From Elmis aenea (lineage: Eukaryota; Arthropoda; Insecta; Coleoptera; Elmidae), in contig OX393579.1 of NCBI GenBank assembly GCA_947652605.1, forward strand, positions 22,093,674 to 22,157,673: DNA of 64,000 nucleotides. Direction: 5' to 3'. Of the stretch, positions 22,870 through 34,654 are shown piece after piece (positions within the stretch are counted from its first letter, which is position 1; each line of letters opens with the position of its first letter). The position numbers were made by a program, and so were the translations under genes. The notes under the pieces were generated by a model. It did not search any database. It was not told the DNA's origin and saw only the letters and a program-made list of their open reading frames with translations.

Positions 22870-23505
22870 TCCGAGCTGTTTGTTACATTTCTTTTAAATG
22901 TCTAATAAATACCAAAAACGTTAATGGCGTTGTTGAATAAGAAATTATTTAAAATTGACTTCGTTTTGTTTCGTGTCTAAAAACAACCCATTATCATTTA
23001 TTCGTCAATAATGAATCATTTATGTACGAAAAGTGAGCTACAAATTGATGTGTGAGTTGATATTTATTAAAACGTATAAATACCATAATTTAACTAGTCG
23101 AAATATTATTTATTACAGTATTAAATATTGACTTACTCCTCTGAGGGAGGTCAAAAATGCATTAAAATCGAATTTGCCAAGTACATTAATAATATCAAAG
23201 GGAAGGTTGATGCATGTAACGTGCGCATCACTCAGTTACAATTAATATAATTGAAGTGATCTTGTTTATTACACACGTTCATGCCACATGAGTAATAAAC
23301 AGAATTATTAGTGCATAAAAATGTAATAAATCATTCAGAGATCCAGGAGGTAATGAATTAAATACAGCTTATTTTCTCAACTGAGTATTTAAAACAAATA
23401 ATATCGTAAAAGTTGCAATTTTATGATACTCAAACATGTAAAGCATGAATAAATAAACTTATTTGTACGTATATGCAGCTGGTGTCTTAGGTTTATTAAA
23501 TTTTT
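22870..23505. other. No identifiable feature
   Basis: AT-rich; nothing recognised. Confidence 0.4.
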
Positions 23506-23517
23506 GTCTATTTAAAG

Positions 23518-25649
23518 CTGGGCTCGAAACCAAAAAAAAAACCTTCGTTAATAACTGTTAACCGAAATCGAGAACTTTATTTTTATAACAGTTTTTGTCT
23601 AAAAACAGTATTTTTCTCGTAAAAAAAACTGTTTTTGACATTATAGACTAGGAATGCAAAGTAGGAAGAGATATTTATTTATAATTGTGTAATATATGTG
23701 TTGCAAAAATGAACAGCAAAAAACGATTTTTTTAGTTTGTTGAAATTGAAAATATCAATCACTGGTAATGTTTAACACAGGTAAATTAAAACTTAAAACC
23801 ACAACTATGTTTTTTTTTAAATTTGAATTTAAAATCAGTATATTTTTCTGCATCATATGTTTTTTTTTTTTCGCCCCATTTTTCTACAAAATTCAAAAAG
23901 ATTATTTAAATTTAAAATTATCAAAAGTTTCTCCTTACCGAAAAAAATCTAATGTTTTTAAATGTTCTTCCTTATGGTGCCTTTCCACTTGAGAGTAAAC
24001 TGTCGAGAGTAATTCTCGATAGCATAGCAGCGTCGCCAAAGAGTAACTCACGAAAAGCGGCAAGCTACTCTCCGAGAGCTGATAATTATCAAGTAGCTGT
24101 CAAGTCCACACGCGGTGTCAACCATCTCCGGCGATTATTTTTATAATTTTAACATCTAAATTTTACTCGAAAGTGAGATTAAATTATATATTTTTAAAGG
24201 GAACAAATTGGTGAATCTAAAATGGTACAACACGTTATAAAAAAAAAAATTAGAGAAGGTTTAACCGTTGCAAACTCCCAGAGCGGCCGCTAAAAGAATT
24301 GCTTTGCCATGATGATCGCATCATCTCACGAAATAATTCATAACTCGAAAACTATTGAACGGAATTTGAATATCTTTACATATTCGAAGAAAGCAATGTT
24401 CGCTTCACTATTCACCAAAAATGCGCAATAATAAATTTATAAATGGCTTCGCTAAACGCGTATAACTTTTGTGCAATTTTGCCGTTAAAATTGCCTCTTT
24501 TCACGAAATCGTTCATAACTCGATAACCCGTGGGCCGATTTTAAATATCTTTACATTTATAAAGAAAGAAAAGGTTGCTTTACGATTACCGATAAACTCT
24601 CAACTTGAAACGCCGAATTGGCTTCGCATCAAACAAAAAACTTGATATAAATTTCGGCTTAAATTCTTTGTTTGCCGCGTCAAATAGCAAACCCCGAGGA
24701 AATCGTCCATTGCTTGATAAATAAATGTCCAATTTTTTATTTTAAAAAGAAAAAGAAAGCAACGACGTTCAATTTAATGTGCCACACTTTATTCGAGCTA
24801 TTCTATCGAGTCCACAGGAAAAGGAATACTAACACTTTTGTTCGCGCACGAAATTACATGTATTTAAATGGGAAAAATGTACAATATTTAAACGTTCATA
24901 ACTTTATTATTATTTGTCGTAGAAAGTTGATTCTTGGACCATCGGCGAGCTTTATTCTTGTACATTGAGAAGGTTTGTCTTTTAGCTGTGGCCCCTTGCG
25001 GGGGCCCGACGCGATGTTAGTAACGAACTCACGCGACCGACCAAGTCACGTGTAAACAGCGACGTTCTGTACCTAGACATACTGCGGGAGGGTTTTAAAA
25101 TTTTTCAAAATGAAAATCGCCAAAACTCGAAAACCCTCTGACGGATTTCGCTAATTTTTAAATCGTATATTCGCATCGGCTACGCGCCGCTCCGGTCCAA
25201 ATTTTAAATCAATATCTCTTAAGACCGCTGAGCTACGAGCAAAAGCGGTTTTTAAATTTTTTTGACTCTCGATAGTTTACTTTCAAGTGGAAAGGCACCA
25301 TTAGGCAAAATTCTTTACACTTACGATTTTTCTGCAATTGAAATTTCCTAGCCGGTACTAAAAACAAGTGTAAATATATGGTTTTCTTGGTACAGGGTAC
25401 GTTCATAACAATCAAGCGTTCAATGATGACCTCTGGTAAACTAATCGCATCTAATACAGATTCTGTATTTTTTTAAACTAATTTTTATTAAAAAAATATG
25501 TTCAAAAAACCGGTTTTTAATTATTTTGGTTAAAGGTTAGCGTTTTTTGCCATTAAAAATAACGGTCTCGGTTTAAAACCACTTTTACGGACAAAAAATA
25601 ACTGTTAACCGTTTCCTTAACCGGTTTAAAAAGCCGATTTCTTGCCCTG
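23518..25649. mobile_element. hAT-like element, host of a nested TTA-flanked element
   Basis: The left end CTGGGCTCGAAACC and the right end (reverse complement CAGGGCAAGAAATCGGC) are related termini. Flanks ATTTAAAG (23510-23517) and ATTTAAGT (25650-25657) agree at 6 of 8 positions. Both ends carry AATAACTGTTAACCG-type motifs (23550 and 25598, same orientation). About 1.3 kb of the interior is the later insertion at 23975-25300. Confidence 0.65.
23975..25300. mobile_element. DNA transposon with 37-bp inverted termini and TTA duplication
   Basis: The left terminus TGGTGCCTTTCCACTTGAGA continues as GTAAACTGTCGAGAG; the right terminus is its complement with two mismatches. TTA flanks both (23972-23974 and 25301-25303). 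Termini and duplication are compatible with PIF/Harbinger or another 3-bp-duplicating superfamily. Two internal segments (24340-24420 and 24510-24590) repeat the order TCATAACTCGA, AATATCTTTACAT, AAGAAAG. GC-rich patches are at 24990-25080 and 25170-25200. I recognise no transposase; the frames present show no known motif. Confidence 0.75.
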
Positions 25650-25659
25650 ATTTAAGTTA

Positions 25660-26520
25660 TTAAAAACGTAAACGAATAGTGATACGCTCTTTACGAAATT
25701 TGAGGGCCCTCTTATTTGTTAGTAAAGTTGATTTCAAAAGAGTTAAGTTGTATTATTATGAAGTAGTTCTTACTGGTATTGCTTTCAAACAGTAAGTACA
25801 CTCTGTGTACATGTCTGATTTATCAAATGTACAAACATGCAAAAATCTGGCTCTTACTTACTTATACATTTTATTTGTGGTTGTAAACGTAAATAGATTT
25901 GCTGGTACTGTGGTCGATGAACTTTGTTGAGTATCTACATTTAAAAGCTGATGAGCCTATAGATAAAATAGTAAGTACTTGCTTTTTATACGATTTATTA
26001 GTATTCTGCCGCATTATTCAAAAATTGAAATCAAGTGCGTTTTATTCAAAACTTGTGCGAATAATAATTTTTGCATAACTGAAACTTCGCATCAAATAAG
26101 GACAAACTTTCAATAGGTTTTTGGATGGTTGACGGTGCCCAGCCAAGTATAGGTAACTGTTGCCATATAACAATTATATTTAAAATGTATTTGTTGACGT
26201 AGTTTTTTAGTGATGTTTTATTTTAGTATACCCAGAAATTTTAAACTAGGACGTTAACTATTAAATAATTAGAATAAACCAACAAGGTCATTTTACGTGT
26301 CAAATTATGAACATTTTCGTGTAGTTGCTATTAAAGAAATATTTCGTCCAAAATTCTCAGAAAGTTTTAAATTGTCATTAGCAGCTTAAGTTAATAATTT
26401 AAAGTCTTTTGTGACGTAGTAATGTCATCACTTACACAATCTGATTTCCTTCTCGACAGGAATCACATCAGTTAAACGAAGGAGATTTTTTTTTTATAAT
26501 ATTTTTTGTGATAATATTAG
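25660..26520. other. No identifiable feature
   Basis: AT-rich; nothing recognised. Confidence 0.4.
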
Positions 26521-26525
26521 TTATA

Positions 26526-27180
26526 CAGGGTGTCCCAGATAAAATTTCCAGCATGGGAATCTCGCTTATTATAAGAGATACATGTTTGTTTAAGTTACAT
26601 GAATTATTCCTTAGTATGAGAGGAGCCACAATCAATTTTTAAAATTACAAAATTTCTCGTACTTCAGATGTTATAGCAAAAACTATGAAAATGTTGAGTT
26701 TCTTTTTCCCTCATAACTTTTTTATCATTCATTAGATCAATTTTATTAGTAATTTCTTTAGATGCTTTTTAAAGTAGAATGTAGCTGTTATTTTAGATTT
26801 TTTCATCACTTACCATTTTTGAGATATTACCCCTAATTTCGTTTTTTCTTATAGGCCGCGAAGTTGGCTATAGAATGAGATGTTACCTGCTATATCTATT
26901 TTTATAAATAAGTCACAAAATCAAGCAAAATCGTATTTTACCAATCACTTATCAAGCTATCTATAAAAAAAGAAACAAAAAACAACGTACCTATTAAATT
27001 ATTTATTAGAATTTTACAGTATTCGCGGCCTATAAGAAAAAAGTAAGTTAGGGGAAATATATCACAAATGGTAAGTGATAAAATAAAACAAAAATAATAG
27101 CTACATTTTCCATTAAAAAGTATCTCAAGAAAGTACCAATAAAATTCATCGAATGATTGAGATGAAAAACAATACTCGTA
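26526..27180. mobile_element. TA-palindrome, family B, right arm truncated
   Basis: It begins CAGGGTGTCCCAGATAAAAT after TATA and matches the arm of 3187-4560 (GAATTATTCCTTAGTATGAG). The inverted return runs from about 27025 to 27175 and stops about 200 bp short of the outer end; much of the centre is deleted. No DUF4817-like coding remains. Confidence 0.75.
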
Positions 27181-27318
27181 CCTAATTGAAAACGGTTGAG
27201 CTATAGGTAATTTAGTAAGTAAATCTGTTCAAGCATTTATTGTTTTCAAAGCCGTCTATGTTTTTTATCAAGAATGACACATTTATTTCTTTTAATCAAA
27301 AGCTATTATGATTACTAT

Positions 27319-27841
27319 CGGGTGATCAACAATGACTGATGCTCGCTAACTTCAGACCGAAAATAAAATAACCAAGATTTAGTTGGTATCTCAGTGTAAA
27401 ACTAGGATATCAGTGGCGTAGTATTATTGACGTTTTCTGTGACGTTCAGGTTAACCTGTCATTTCGTGTGCGGTTAGTAGCTTTTCGTTATAATTTGCAT
27501 CTTTTCGAAAAAATCAGTTATCAGTTTTTCGTTTTCTGTGCGTTCAGGTTGTTCTGTCATTTCGTGTATGACCAATATTTAAATATGTATGCATATTAAT
27601 GAAGGAACTGATTTAAGGTAGACTCACTTAATTGTTTTTATGGAGCCAATTCTTTTAAACAAAAAGCTTTGCAAATCGTTTTGTCAGTAAAAACTGTAGC
27701 TGTCGTATTTAAATGGAGAATATTATTACCCGTTCTGTCAATAAAAACTTTTTTTCCTACGCTACTGGTTTTTCCCTATGAGTTACCATCCGTTCGAACA
27801 AAGTTCCTAACACCCTTGGCATCAATCATTTTCGATCACCC
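27319..27841. mobile_element. Possible MITE with nested inverted termini
   Basis: GGGTGATC-ACAATGACTGATGC at 27320 faces GCATCAATCATTTTCGATCACCC ending 27841. Inside, CAGTGGCGTAG (27411) faces CTACGCTACTG (ending 27767). A 40-bp direct repeat (GTTTTCTGTG-CGTTCAGGTT at 27434 and 27533) lies within. No convincing target duplication was found for either pair, so boundaries are tentative. Confidence 0.45.
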
Positions 27842-27954
27842 ATACATTAAGGTGACCATTCGTCCCCGAAACAAGACTCAAGTCCCGGATTATTTTTACC
27901 TCCGATTTTCATAATTTTTCTATAAACATTTAAAATAATGAATGTAAGCTATGG

Positions 27955-28138
27955 CAGTGTTCTCCAATGTTAATTTCTGAGGTGCGCGAGATATTTTGTA
28001 ATAAATTAATATTTCTGTTTACACAATATAATTCAAAGGATTTTGTAAAAAACGTTTGTGATTTTTTATTCTGGCGTGCGCGTTAATTCTCTGACATTAA
28101 AGTAAGGGTGCGCAACCAAAAAAGTTTGGAGACCGCTG
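27955..28138. mobile_element. hAT MITE
   Basis: The left end CAGTGTTCTCCAATGTTAAT and the right end (reverse complement CAGCGGTCTCCAAACTTTTT) are flanked by identical AGCTATGG at 27947-27954 and 28139-28146. It is 184 bp, non-coding. Confidence 0.9.
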
Positions 28139-28149
28139 AGCTATGGTAC

Positions 28150-28750
28150 GGTACAATCATTGTTGCCAAGTTATGCAAATCTGATAGTCTGGCAACACTG
28201 TGACAGTGTAAGGGCTCATTGGATACAAAAACTGGAGTGGGGGGTAGTTTTGAAATGTGCAATCATTGAATAAAAAGATAAAGGAAGGAGCTTTTAATAT
28301 TACACAGCAGCGTTTGTCGGCGACGGAAATGACGACATAAAAGGCTTCTCATGGCGGCCGGTTTTGACAAAAATTGACACCTTATGCTACATAAGTAAAA
28401 TTAAAGTTTGGTTTGTATCTCATTAACCGTTCAGCGTAAACAAATATCGGGCTCTTAATTAAAATGTACGAAAAACTATTTTAAAACTACCTTCTCACAA
28501 CTTTCTTCTATCTGCCAAAGTTTAAAAGATATTTATCACTTTTCAGTAGTTTGTTACAGTTTTTTTTTTTCAATGATTGTAACACTGGTTAATTTTTTAG
28601 AGAGCTTTCAATTTCTTTTGCAATCCTGCCGAACAGTGTTAATTAAACCGATTCCATCTAAATCTGCCTGTGTCTGTTTGTACCTTATAACTCAAGAAAC
28701 GCTAAACATATTTGAATTTTGTAACTGTAGGTATAGATATGGATTCCGGA
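28150..28750. other. No identifiable feature
   Basis: Contains a GC-richer patch at 28310-28370 (GCGTTTGTCGGCGACGG, TGGCGGCCGG) of unknown origin. No frame or termini. Confidence 0.4.
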
Positions 28751-28762
28751 GTAAATTGTCTT

Positions 28763-29084
28763 CAGGGGCGGATCTAGGTTTTTCGACGCCTAGGGCTTAT
28801 TGAAGTCTAATGGGGCCCCATTTTTGTCAGATTAAAAATTGGGGTTTAAAATTAATTTTTAGTAACATCAAAATCAGAGTTGAAATATATTTACTTATAA
28901 AACGGTGTTGAATGACAAATATTAGGTATATCTTATATAAAAATAAAACATAAGAAAAAGAAATATTATTAACAAAAACGTATAAACAAACAAAATGTAT
29001 GATAATAATTCAATTTTTGTGGGCCCTTGACACTTGGGGGCCCAGGGCTTAAGCTCTATTAGTCCCTATGTAGATCCGCCCCTG
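28763..29084. mobile_element. hAT MITE (CAGGGGCGGATCTA type)
   Basis: Inverted termini CAGGGGCGGATCTA match over 14 bases and are flanked by ATTGTCTT at 28755-28762 and 29085-29092. GGGGCCCC and GGGCCC-rich subterminal strings resemble those of the element at 34073. It is 322 bp, non-coding. Confidence 0.92.
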
Positions 29085-29094
29085 ATTGTCTTTG

Positions 29095-30615
29095 GTTTAG
29101 TTTACTATTTAATACGCTCATAGGCTCGAAGCTGGCAGCGAAAGTGTTAAAAAATGTATTGTAAGTAGACCGAAATCACGTGAACGAAGTCGCGGGGTCA
29201 ATAACTAACTTTATGCGTACTTGCGCAAAAAAGGTAAATATTTGAGCAGAAAATACTACTCCCAAGAAAAGATCTAGCGGGCCCCTAAGGGCCTCCTAGT
29301 TTTATATCATGCTCTTCGCTGATTTCAATATTAATTTTTCATTGCCACAAAATACTAAAATTTGTGTCATTGAACACCAAAGGATTGTTCACAAAGACGT
29401 CATATGTTTTAAGAATATAACATAATCATAGTCTTTATGAAAAGCATTTGGATAAGACCATATCCAAATCGTTTGGGTGGTTTAATAAAAATTAAGTTTT
29501 GGAAAACTTTAAATAACTCTCATTCGCATAAAATGTTTGCTTGCAGAATTACGTTTATTTTCTGTAGCAGTGGGCACGTAAAAAACTACTATTAATAAAC
29601 AACACCATGAAAGAAAAATTATAAAATCAATTAAGTAAACCCTTATTGAAGCTAAACGCTTCTTTGTTTATTTTGCAAATCCATTAATAATAATTAAACA
29701 TAATTTATATTCAAATTAGCTGAACGATTAAATTGTGAATGAATTAAAACATTGCAATAAAGAAGGGCTGTTTAAGGCACTGCGCCCATTCCCACTCCAA
29801 AGTAGCAATTACTTTGCACCATTGCACAAACAAATTAATAAAAACATTTTAGTGTAACACGATGATTGGTACGTAAATCACTGGTGCTTGAAGGTGTCCT
29901 AGGACGAAACGTTTTTTTAAATAAATATCAAGTTAAATTATCGGTATTCCGTATTTAATTCAAAGCAATGGAAACACATACTCAAATGAAAAATTATTAA
30001 GGCGAACAGACTCTGGTAAGTAAAATTAAAACAGAAAAGGGAGTAAGTGTAATGTTTCAAATAAATCTGATTGCTAATAAAATGTAGTTTTAAAATAATA
30101 TTCATCTTCATAATTATGATGGTTCGTTGATTACCTACTTTTAGTCCAACTCTATGTATTAAAACATAAGATTGAAATTTTAAAATTTCTCAAAATTAAA
30201 AGATATGCAGTTGACAAGGGGCAACGTCTTTAATATTACATGCTAACTACATTATTTTAAGACTTGAAGAGTCGACTATAATAACAAAGTTAGTCAGAAC
30301 TGCTATAGAAATTCAATATTTTTAAAAGTTCAATTAAGAAAACTGAAATAACTGAAAAACTGAAAATGGCAAAATTTTTAAACACATATCTTTTAGAATT
30401 AACAGAATGACAGGTAGAAACAAATTGTTAATAAGCAACTTAAAAATAATTTTACGTAAATTGGAAAGGATAAACACATATTTTCTAAAAATTGGTATGG
30501 TGTTGGTTGAGGGAAAGACAAGATTTAGGTACTATGTTCAAGTTTATTATTTTAGATTTTAGGTGACTCTCTAAATCTTGTAATGTTAAATTTAATAATG
30601 TAATTCCGTAGATTC
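29095..30615. other. No identifiable feature
   Basis: AT-rich. GGCAGCGAAAGTGTTAA near 29134 resembles a piggyBac-type terminus without a local partner. Nothing else recognised. Confidence 0.4.
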
Positions 30616-30628
30616 TCGTCACCCTATA

Positions 30629-31884
30629 CGGGGTGTAACTGAAATCAGTCTCACCCCCTTTTTTTTCTATAGTTTTGATTTTAGACAAACGAAATTTTAA
30701 GCATGTGACAAGTGCAAAAATGCGGATTTTCTGAACATATATACACTTTTGTTTCACTTCCGGTTTCTCCGGAAATGGCCCTAACTTTGTTATTTCAAAG
30801 GAAACACCCTGTATATTTTTACAATTTTGGGAAGAGGAAGCAATTTTGAATACAACTGTGCTGTTTTAGTTAATTTTTATAACCTCAAATAATTTTTGGA
30901 CAAAAATTAAATTTTTCATTAAGTGTGCCATGACCTGCATAAATTGAATTTTATTATGTCAAAAAGTGTCCGAAAAACGTTTTTGTTAATATGAATTGAC
31001 TCTTGGGCTACTTAAATAGACTTTAAAGGTTGCGAAATTGGTTTTTTTTGGGCAATTTTTTAAATGGAACGATAGTGGCTCATGCGGTTATTTAAATAGA
31101 GTATTTTCTGACGAATTCAACAGTACCGGTAACTTGGTATTTTAATTAGAATTTATTTCTAAACATCCATAAAAATTAAATGTTTTTGTTGTTTTTCCGA
31201 AAAATTTTAATTAATTTTCAGTTGTTAGTGATCGTCGTGAAACGAGTCAACACAAAAAAGCAGTTGTTTTGTTGCTATTTAGCACAGTCAACTATGATTA
31301 TTAGGGTATCTTAGCAAAATTTTACAATAATTCAAAATTTTAATGCCTGCTCCTAATAAAAATACCAAGTTATTGGCATTGTTGAATTCGTCAGAAAATA
31401 CTCTATTTAAATAACCGCATGAGTCACTGTCATTCTATTTAAAAAAATGAACTTTTTGTCAAATAACCAATTTCGCAAGCTTTAAAAGCGATTAAAGTAA
31501 CCCAAAAGTCAATTAAAATTAACAAAAACGTTATTCGGACACTTTTTGACACAATAAATTTCAATTTATGCAGGTCACGGCACACTTAATGAAAAATTTA
31601 ATTTTTGTCCAAAAATTATTTGAGTTTATAAAAGTTAACCATAATAGTGCAATTGTATTCAAAATTGCTTCCTCTTTCCAAAAATGTAAAAATATACAGG
31701 GTGTTTCCTTTGAAATAACAAAATTAGGGTCATTTCCGGCAAAACCGGAAGTGAAACAATAGTGCACATATGTTCATAAAATCCGTGTTTTTGCACGAAG
31801 GTACTTATCACATGTTTAAAATTTCTTTGGTCTAAAATTAAAACTAAAGAAAAAAAGGGTGAGCCTGATTTCAGTTACACCCGG
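30629..31884. mobile_element. TA-palindrome, family C, complete copy
   Basis: The left end CGGGGTGTAACTGAAATCAG and the right end CTGATTTCAGTTACACCCGG are flanked by TA on both sides. Arms of about 600 bp meet near 31250. Each arm contains the conserved boundary CACCCTG followed by TATATTTTTACA (30806 and, inverted, 31685) and GTGCCATGACCTGCATAAAT or its inverse. Open frames in the two arms mirror each other and are not taken as genes. Confidence 0.88.
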
Positions 31885-31889
31885 TATAA

Positions 31890-33290
31890 CTTTGCAAAAA
31901 AGTATTGTTTTTAAGCCATACAATTTTTAAGGTACTAAAGATTTTTTACGCTTAATATAAGGGTGTATGCTCAACTTAAGAATGTAGGCAAAATTATTTA
32001 TTTTTTTATTTGCTGCTAATTTACGTTAATACAGTAATTTATGCTATTGTCGCAATTTTTTTGTTAATTAAAAAAACTGCTACCTTAGTATTTAAGATAG
32101 TACATTTAAAAAATGTGTAGTTAGTTGTTTTGTGTATAAAAAATGAACACCGACTTACGTAGGCTGTTGAAACTAGTAATTCTACATGTTTATTCATTTA
32201 TGTTAAACAGAATGTATTTATATCTCAACAATAAGTAAATAGTTTGTTTTTCTAGCTATAGATCTACAAATGCAAATGTATTTTTAACAAAATGAAATTG
32301 GTCAAGAAGCAAAAAGTATTTTGAATTTTGGAACAAAATCTTTAACATTCAGCAACCGCATTGGAACCTTATTTATTTTCTACGTTTTATGTAAGTTAGA
32401 TTCACTTGTCGATGTTACAGTTGATAAATTACATTATATTAAGTAGAAGCGGTCCTGGAAATAGAATATCCCGATCTTATACAATGAATTGAGTTTCCCA
32501 TGTTTTATTTCCCATCGAGGTCGACGGTTCGGTACCCCTTAGTAAATCTGAAACGCTCTCACAACTCTCATTTCGAACGTATTTTGGTATTTCCAATACA
32601 CAAAAAGCAATTTGCTCGAACAAATTATGTTCTAATTACCTGCTTGCGATTGTAATGAGTCAGTAGTTCAGCGCGTGCAAGATAAAATAAATAAAAATGA
32701 TAATTTTGTACTTTCGTAAAGTGACCATGAAATTGCAAATATAGAAATCGCTAATAATAGACAGCCCTGACCCTGAACCGAGTATGTGTTAGTGACTATA
32801 GCTATATAGTAATTTCCACCTTACACGTGTTCCTCGTCATTACGAAACTCGTATGGTTTTAACAACAGAACCCCATATTTAAGGCGTTCGCGATCCACAT
32901 ACGTTACACACATAGATATATCCGCGCACAGCTACGATCTAAGCATTTCCGCCTGTGCGCCAGGAATTTAAACTGAGATTAATTCAACAAAGTAAGTTTG
33001 AACAAGTAATATTAGTGCTCCAGAATCAGTCTAAACCAGTGGCTCCCAACTGTGCGCTGAGGCGTCCCAAAGCGCCGCGGCGAAATCACAGAGGTGCCAC
33101 GCACTAACTGCTAACCTGAGCTACTTTACATTTTCAACTCTTTACTTTTTGTTTGTTTACGCCAGTAACTTCTCGTTTCTTAGATTTTGTATGTGAAGAA
33201 TATCTGTCGACTTTACAGGTTTATCGGTAATTAAAATAATTCAAGTATTTGCGAGGTAAAATATTGGGTCAATATTGTGCATGAAAATGA
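31890..33290. other. No confident gene; possible host exon or promoter near 32800-33000 and a hAT-like end at 33038
   Basis: The segment 32820-32990 is less AT-rich than its surroundings and ends in AACAAAGTAAGTTT, which fits a splice donor. TATATAG lies upstream at 32804. This is weak evidence for a non-coding first exon. CAGTGGCTCCCAACTGTGCG at 33038 looks like a hAT left terminus, but no right end or duplication was found before the palindrome at 33300. Confidence 0.3.
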
Positions 33291-33299
33291 AAAGATATA

Positions 33300-33923
33300 C
33301 AGGGTGTGTAGAAATTGGCGGAAGCGCTACACGTGACGATGTTCTTCGTAAAATTCTAAGTCGAAAATCTTGATACAAAAATGTTGTACCATGCTTCCTA
33401 TGGCCTCAGGAACCATTTAAAGAAAAAAAAATTGGCAACATTGCATACATTGATTTGCGTTTGGACATTTTTTTATCAGCAATTTTTACTTAGGTATTTA
33501 CAATTTTTGTTCGAACTAAAAGCCTTCAGTTCGTAAACATAGCTACAAACTTTTGGGTATCGTAAAACACAAACTAGAAATAATTACGAGAAAAACAGCG
33601 ATGACAGCTAATGACAATGTTGCCATATGTATTATTTTCATTCAAATCCGTGATTTACATATTTTCAACACCAATTTTTAAAAGGAAGAACACAATATCT
33701 AGGAAAAAATACTATTCGAAATTTATTTTTATTCCAAATTGCAGCTTTTTCATTAAAAAATATTAAATAATAACGCTTATTAAAGGACTAAATGTCAAAA
33801 CTTTGAGGACCTCTTGCAGACACAGCAAGCATGGTACAACATTTTCGTATTAAGATTTTCGACTTAGAATTTTACCAAGAACATCGCCACGTGTAGCGCT
33901 TCCGCCAATTTTTACACACCCTG
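33300..33923. mobile_element. TA-palindrome, family D
   Basis: The left end CAGGGTGTGTAGAAATTGGC and the right end GCCAATTTTTACACACCCTG are both flanked by TA. Arms of about 130 bp (GGAAGCGCTACACGTG-CGAT, AAAATTCTAAGTCGAAAATC) enclose a central region without coding similarity. Confidence 0.9.
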
Positions 33924-34072
33924 TATTAGCATTAATAATAAATTAGACTAAACAAAAGAATGGAAACTCACAGACCCATTGCAAACTTGTTTAAAAATTT
34001 CATATCGGAAATATGACGATGTTATCATAACTTAATTTTTCTTCGAAATTATTAGATTTTTTGTACTAGGAA

Positions 34073-34271
34073 CAGAGGCGGATTAAAGTCGTTTGGGGCC
34101 CCGGGCGCAGAAGAAAATATTGGGCCCCTTAAAAAAAAGAGACAGGGAAAATTAAAATACATGCATCAAAACCATATTTTTAAATAAATAAAGTTGGGGT
34201 TTTGCCCCGGCCCTTCAGAAGCCGGGACCCAGGGCGCGCGCCCGGTGCGCCCGCCGTTAAATCCGCCTCTG
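34073..34271. mobile_element. hAT MITE (CAGAGGCGGATT type)
   Basis: Termini CAGAGGCGGATT are inverted at both ends and flanked by ACTAGGAA at 34065-34072 and 34272-34279. Subterminal sequence is rich in GGGCCCC and CGCGCGCC. It is 199 bp, non-coding. Confidence 0.93.
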
Positions 34272-34279
34272 ACTAGGAA

Positions 34280-34650
34280 CGTATTAAAAAGTTGCCAGTA
34301 ACTAAAGACGTGGTGAATCTAGAAACTTAAAGAAGCTTTGATCTAAAGTAATTATTCATTATCTTTAACGAAACCACCAAGTTCAAATCGAAATCAAAAT
34401 GGCTGTTTTGCAGAAATTTTTTTGATGCTCAACTACGAAAGGAGTTTACAAACGTTTTTTAATATTGACTTAAATTAAAACTAAAACTAAACAGCAGTGT
34501 AGCTTAGGGGGGATATTTTCCCCGAGCGACAGTTTTAGAGGGAGTCGTCAAGGCGCCAAGAATTTTTACAAAATGTAAACTACGCCAAATAATCGAGCGA
34601 ATGGTTGGTAATTAATAATTATAAAATATATTTTTAATATTAGAACCTTA
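34280..34650. other. No identifiable feature
   Basis: A GC-richer string at 34508-34560 (GGGGGGATATTTTCCCCGAG, GGCGCCAAG) is unexplained. Otherwise AT-rich. Confidence 0.35.
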
Positions 34651-34654
34651 TTTC

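Noticed and set aside
11165..29150. TTAACACTTTCGCTG at 11165 and its inverse near 29134 as termini of one 18-kb piggyBac element
   Set aside because: The distance is far beyond the family, no transposase lies between, and several complete unrelated elements do. Independent orphan ends or chance are more likely.
31561..31767. Overlapping frames on both strands (with relatives at 5289-5567 and 49805-50038)
   Set aside because: All lie in the conserved arm of TA-palindrome family C; the frame is not kept consistently among copies.
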